IMG/VR virus record: IMGVR_UViG_3300020200_000031
Span: 1 to 59,768 of that record
DNA: 59,768 nt
Source of the DNA: a virus
Direction: 5' to 3' (one strand)
Below the pieces are notes generated by a model, which did no database searches, was not told where the DNA came from, and worked only from the letters and a program-made list of their open reading frames with translations. Shown in pieces: positions 57,263-59,768 of this stretch (positions are counted from its first letter, which is position 1; every line of letters starts with the position of its first letter). The position numbers were made by a program, and so were the translations under genes.

Positions 57263-58474
57263 GTGGATATCTTTAATCCCACTCGCAACGTGATTGTTGG
57301 CAACGATTCTCTACAAGCGCAAACGCTTGACGGTTTATTTTTAAATCCGGAAACATACACCCATAATTGGACTATTTCAAATGCAATCTTGACTGTCGAT
57401 TCGGCAGTAACAGTCCATCCACTTAATTATTCGTTCAAAATACAGCCATTGAATGAGGCTTCCACAATTTCAATTTCTTTAAATGGCATTATTCCTCCGG
57501 ATAACGACATCAATGGTAGCGAAGCGCAATTTCATTGTCAATTTTATTCACCACATGAATTGACTGTCGAAGCAAAAATTACGAATGTTGCTGCGAATAC
57601 TTTCAAAACAAATTCACAAAATCTTATTGCGGAAAAATGGGAAGCGGTTTTTACGCCAGTAATTTCTGTTGGATTAATAAATGTAAATGTAGACAATATT
57701 GAGTTTGATGTACGACTGGATATATCAAATCATGGCGGTCAAATATTTTACTTGTCGATGCCAATTTTGATGAATGAACTTGGTTTCACCAAAAATACTT
57801 TTGTTGCGAATTTGAGAAAATTCGTGCCGACATTCATATGGGATAAAGACAAAATTCAAGAATACCCAAATTATCCATTTGCTAAATTTTTACATGTGTT
57901 GACTTATTATGGCTCAGTATCGGCGCTTCTTTACACGAAGTTTTACGAATATCTGAACAATGAAATTTCTCTTCAAAATCAAAACGCGGCATTTCGGTTC
58001 AGTCAACTCACCAATCCGGAGTATATTGATTCGGAATACATCAATTGGTTAACACAATTTAATGGCACACCAATCTACAAAACCATTACCAGCGCAACAA
58101 GTACAGAAGTAATTAGTAATGTTGACGAATCGCTTACGTGGCAACTCATTAACGGCTATTTTGGAAGAAATGCTGGGACATTGTTTGCTATTAAAGAATG
58201 TGCTCAACAGGTGCTTACGGGCAATAAGGTTGTATACGTTTTTCCAGGCGGCAGTTTTTTTCAAATCAATATTTACACCTTATTGGCAGAAACTCCGGGT
58301 GTTTTAAATGCGGGTGATTCGTCGCCAGAAGTTCTTGCTTTGGTGGCAAAAACCAAGCCGATGGGTTTTGAACTAAATCATGCATCATATGCTGTTTTGC
58401 CACTTATTCTTGATGACTCAACCTACGGACTATTGGGCGGGCCTACCGCCCCATCAGCGCCAGGGCTTGGTTAA
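57263..58474 (+). CDS. Tail protein I-like baseplate protein
   Basis: This 403-residue protein has two parts. Residues 1-190 are an all-beta domain typical of fibre attachment or carbohydrate-binding modules. The rest (about 205-330) resembles P2 gpI-type proteins: FLHVLTYYGSVSALLYTKFYEYL, PEYIDSEYINWLTQFNG and INGYFGRNAGTLFAIKECAQQVLTG. Start is GTG, 2 bases after the J-like stop, which also fits the usual J-I order. It would connect baseplate and fibres. Confidence 0.72.
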   Translation: MDIFNPTRNVIVGNDSLQAQTLDGLFLNPETYTHNWTISNAILTVDSAVTVHPLNYSFKIQPLNEASTISISLNGIIPPDNDINGSEAQFHCQFYSPHELTVEAKITNVAANTFKTNSQNLIAEKWEAVFTPVISVGLINVNVDNIEFDVRLDISNHGGQIFYLSMPILMNELGFTKNTFVANLRKFVPTFIWDKDKIQEYPNYPFAKFLHVLTYYGSVSALLYTKFYEYLNNEISLQNQNAAFRFSQLTNPEYIDSEYINWLTQFNGTPIYKTITSATSTEVISNVDESLTWQLINGYFGRNAGTLFAIKECAQQVLTGNKVVYVFPGGSFFQINIYTLLAETPGVLNAGDSSPEVLALVAKTKPMGFELNHASYAVLPLILDDSTYGLLGGPTAPSAPGLG

Positions 58475-58508
58475 GTGGTAAACTTAGAATTCGAAAGTGG
58501 GAGGAAAA

Positions 58509-58724
58509 ATGAGTACAGCATTTATTAAGCAAATAGTTGAACAGGCAGTAAAAACTTTCATAACCGCATATCTCGGTGCATGGGTTGCTGCAGGCTCAAA
58601 TTTTGATGCACTAACCGATACAAATAACCTCAAAATTGGTGTTACCGCGGTAGCGGCGTCAATTGCAATGAGCATGGGCTTAAAGAAAGTTGGCTCAAAT
58701 AAGGACTCTGTTTCGGTGCTTTGA
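58509..58724 (+). CDS. Holin (r1t-type-like)
   Basis: This 71-residue protein starts at the ATG at 58509, which has a strong GGAGG site. It has FIKQIVEQAVKTFITAYLGAWVAAG and a second hydrophobic stretch IGVTAVAASIAMSMGL, followed by a Lys-rich tail. Length and pattern resemble r1t holins found in phages of Gram-positive and actinobacterial hosts. It would make membrane holes to release an endolysin, which is not present in the window unless the tape-measure peptidase or an off-window gene serves. Confidence 0.72.
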   Translation: MSTAFIKQIVEQAVKTFITAYLGAWVAAGSNFDALTDTNNLKIGVTAVAASIAMSMGLKKVGSNKDSVSVL

Positions 58725-58752
58725 CCCGAAACTGTCCTTATGGACAGGGGTT

Positions 58753-58785
58753 CCTAATCTACAATCTTTTAGGTCTTTGATTAGG
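58753..58785 (+). promoter_or_regulatory. Hairpin that can mask a ribosome site
   Basis: CCTAATC (58753-58759) and GATTAGG (58779-58785) form a perfect 7-bp stem. The 3' arm covers the first bases of the AGGAG ribosome site of the GTG-starting gene at 58797, so folding could lower its translation. A smaller hairpin (CTGTCC / GGACAG, 58732-58747) lies just upstream. Confidence 0.4.
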
Positions 58786-58796
58786 AGAACACGTCT

Positions 58797-59192
58797 GTGA
58801 TTGCTGGGGTTTATAACATAATTATTGAACAAGGCTCCACCTTTTTCCGCCAACTTACCATCGAACAGCCGGACCTGGACGCCGACCCCACGGGGGAAAC
58901 TTTCATAAATTACAACCTGGCGGGCCATACCGCGCGGATGCATATAAGACGAACCGTAGAGAGTACAACGCCAATAATTACCCTAACAACGGAAAACGGC
59001 CGGATAGCAATAAACCCGTATGTCGCGGACACACCTACGAGAAACAACGAAATCTTTCTTACCGTTTCCGCCGCTGACACGGCTTTACTTGAAACAAGCG
59101 GTGTTTACGATTTAGAAATAGTCAGTTCGGGCGATGTGGTCTCTAAGGTAATACGTGGGGACGTCACCCTGATACCCGAAGTCACCAGATAA
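58797..59192 (+). CDS. Putative fibre/baseplate-associated protein
   Basis: This 131-residue protein is beta-rich: MIAGVYNIIIEQGSTFFRQLTIEQPD at the start, then NYNLAGHTARMHIRRTVEST. This layout is common in phage proteins placed between baseplate and fibre genes, and resembles upper-baseplate or adaptor proteins. Start is GTG behind AGGAG. The function is inferred from position and shape. Confidence 0.55.
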   Translation: MIAGVYNIIIEQGSTFFRQLTIEQPDLDADPTGETFINYNLAGHTARMHIRRTVESTTPIITLTTENGRIAINPYVADTPTRNNEIFLTVSAADTALLETSGVYDLEIVSSGDVVSKVIRGDVTLIPEVTR

Positions 59193-59229
59193 GGGCAAAA
59201 CCAACCTGGCCGTCTTCCGTCGCCAAGAT

Positions 59230-59251
59230 GGAGGAAATGTATAATTAGGGC
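59230..59251 (+). promoter_or_regulatory. TATAAT box directly before a start codon, with mini-ORF
   Basis: A perfect TATAAT (59240-59245) ends 6 bases before the ATG at 59252, the spacing expected if transcription began at or near the A of that ATG (leaderless message). The same bases also contain a GGAGG site and a three-codon frame ATG-TAT-AAT-TAG, so a tiny leader ORF is the competing reading. No convincing -35 was found. Confidence 0.4.
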
Positions 59252-59527
59252 ATGGTCGTGCCTAATCAAGTAATTGTAAATCAAGATGCTCCGAATTTAG
59301 TCAGGGTCAGGGCATCGTCGGGTTCGGCCAACACCAGACGCCACGAGCATACACAGTCAGTGGCGTCCACGAATTGGGTGATTAGCCATACTCTTGGCGG
59401 GAAACCATCGGTAACTATTGTCGATTCTGCAGATACGCACGTTGTCGGTGATGTAACATATAACAGCACGACTCAAATTACGGTTAGTTTTTCAGCGGCG
59501 TTTTCGGGTAAGGCTTATTTGACATAA
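59252..59527 (+). CDS. Short tail-fibre-type protein
   Basis: This 91-residue protein contains THSVASTNWVISHTLG-like residues and KPSVTIVDSADTHVVGDVTY, the W-x-I-x-H-x-L-G ... P-x-V pattern common in small phage fibre tip or adaptor modules. It lies before the fibre start at 59,537. It may be a short fibre or a collar part. Confidence 0.6.
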   Translation: MVVPNQVIVNQDAPNLVRVRASSGSANTRRHEHTQSVASTNWVISHTLGGKPSVTIVDSADTHVVGDVTYNSTTQITVSFSAAFSGKAYLT

Positions 59528-59536
59528 GGAAGTAAA

Positions 59537-59768
59537 ATGGCACAAAAGTTTCTCACAAATCTAAACCTCAACCAGAATGAACTTATTAATGCCACCTTCC
59601 AAAAGGTTGGGGCGGACCCGGGTTCCGCTTTTGAGGGTCAGTTAATTTACAACACGACCACCCGCACAATCAAGGTCTATGCGAATGGTGCGTGGCGCTC
59701 ACTACCGCACAGCATAGTTTCTGGTGGCGGCCTTGGCATTGCCGAGGCCCTAACGGTCTCCGAATCCA
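59537..59768 (+). CDS. Tail fibre-like protein, partial (N-terminus)
   Basis: The frame is open from the ATG at 59537 (AAGGAAG upstream) to the window end, 77 residues so far. It begins MAQKFLTNLNLNQNELINAT and continues with GQLIYNTTTRTIKVYANGAW, a pattern typical of the N-terminus of phage fibre proteins that attach to the baseplate. The receptor-binding part is outside the window. Confidence 0.7.
   Translation, partial: MAQKFLTNLNLNQNELINATFQKVGADPGSAFEGQLIYNTTTRTIKVYANGAWRSLPHSIVSGGGLGIAEALTVSES

Noticed and set aside
1-59768. tRNA genes, CRISPR arrays, insertion sequences and attachment sites
   Set aside because: No cloverleaf-like T-loop with matching acceptor ends, no regularly spaced repeats, no transposase or integrase frame and no flanking direct repeats were noticed by eye; short tRNAs could still be missed without a covariance search.

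Overview
The window is about 60 kb of a contractile-tailed (myovirus-type) phage genome or prophage. A complete morphogenesis set is readable: terminase, portal, prohead protease, HK97-fold capsid, tail sheath, tube, a frameshifting tail assembly chaperone, tape measure, baseplate hub, spike, gp25, J and I homologues, holin and the start of the fibres. No host gene, tRNA, integrase, insertion sequence or CRISPR array was seen. The host is uncertain. An r1t-type holin resemblance, a GP88-like protein and a TATAAT box exactly one -10-to-start distance before an ATG (possible leaderless mRNA) lean towards a moderate-to-low-GC actinobacterium, but this is inference and base composition was judged only by eye.

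Layout. Bases 1 to 34,220 are read on the minus strand. From the divergence point leftwards they encode a small membrane protein, portal, a U35-type prohead protease fused to a very long tail, an acidic scaffold-like protein, a 3206-residue giant, several smaller unknowns, three more large multidomain proteins, the major capsid protein, small virion-type proteins, a secreted-nuclease-fold protein, a GP88-like protein, a decoration-like protein, a holin-like protein and the start of a lipoprotein. Bases 34,275 to 41,756 run on the plus strand and hold TerL followed by DNA-processing genes: a Rad52-type annealing protein, RecB/Cas4-type nuclease, HNH nuclease, RuvC-type resolvase and a ParB / PAPS-reductase-like / ParB trio. 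Bases 41,841 to the end, also plus strand, hold neck, tail, baseplate, holin and fibre genes in conventional order.

The most interesting part is the set of giant proteins at 5,729-31,920. They look like phage polyvalent proteins: multidomain proteins thought to enter the cell with the DNA. Recognisable pieces include two HExxH zincin motifs, a ParB-like domain, a KTSC-like domain, ADP-ribosyltransferase-like domains, a zeta-toxin-like P-loop kinase, an HTH and HipA/PI3-kinase-like folds. Four of them share a short motif, R-G-L-x-S-S-T with variants, present 16 times (17 with one looser copy), mostly between recognisable domains. Three share an EF-hand-like cassette ending in FDGTWREM. One motif-bearing protein begins with the prohead protease. 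My main hypothesis is that the giants are packaged as polyproteins and cut at these motifs by the phage's own maturation protease to release a set of injected effectors.

Regulation visible in the sequence is modest: hairpins after the decoration, GP88-like and capsid genes, a long folded leader before the capsid gene, a strong hairpin placed for -1 frameshifting in the tail chaperone gene, and frequent ATGA stop/start overlaps indicating translational coupling.
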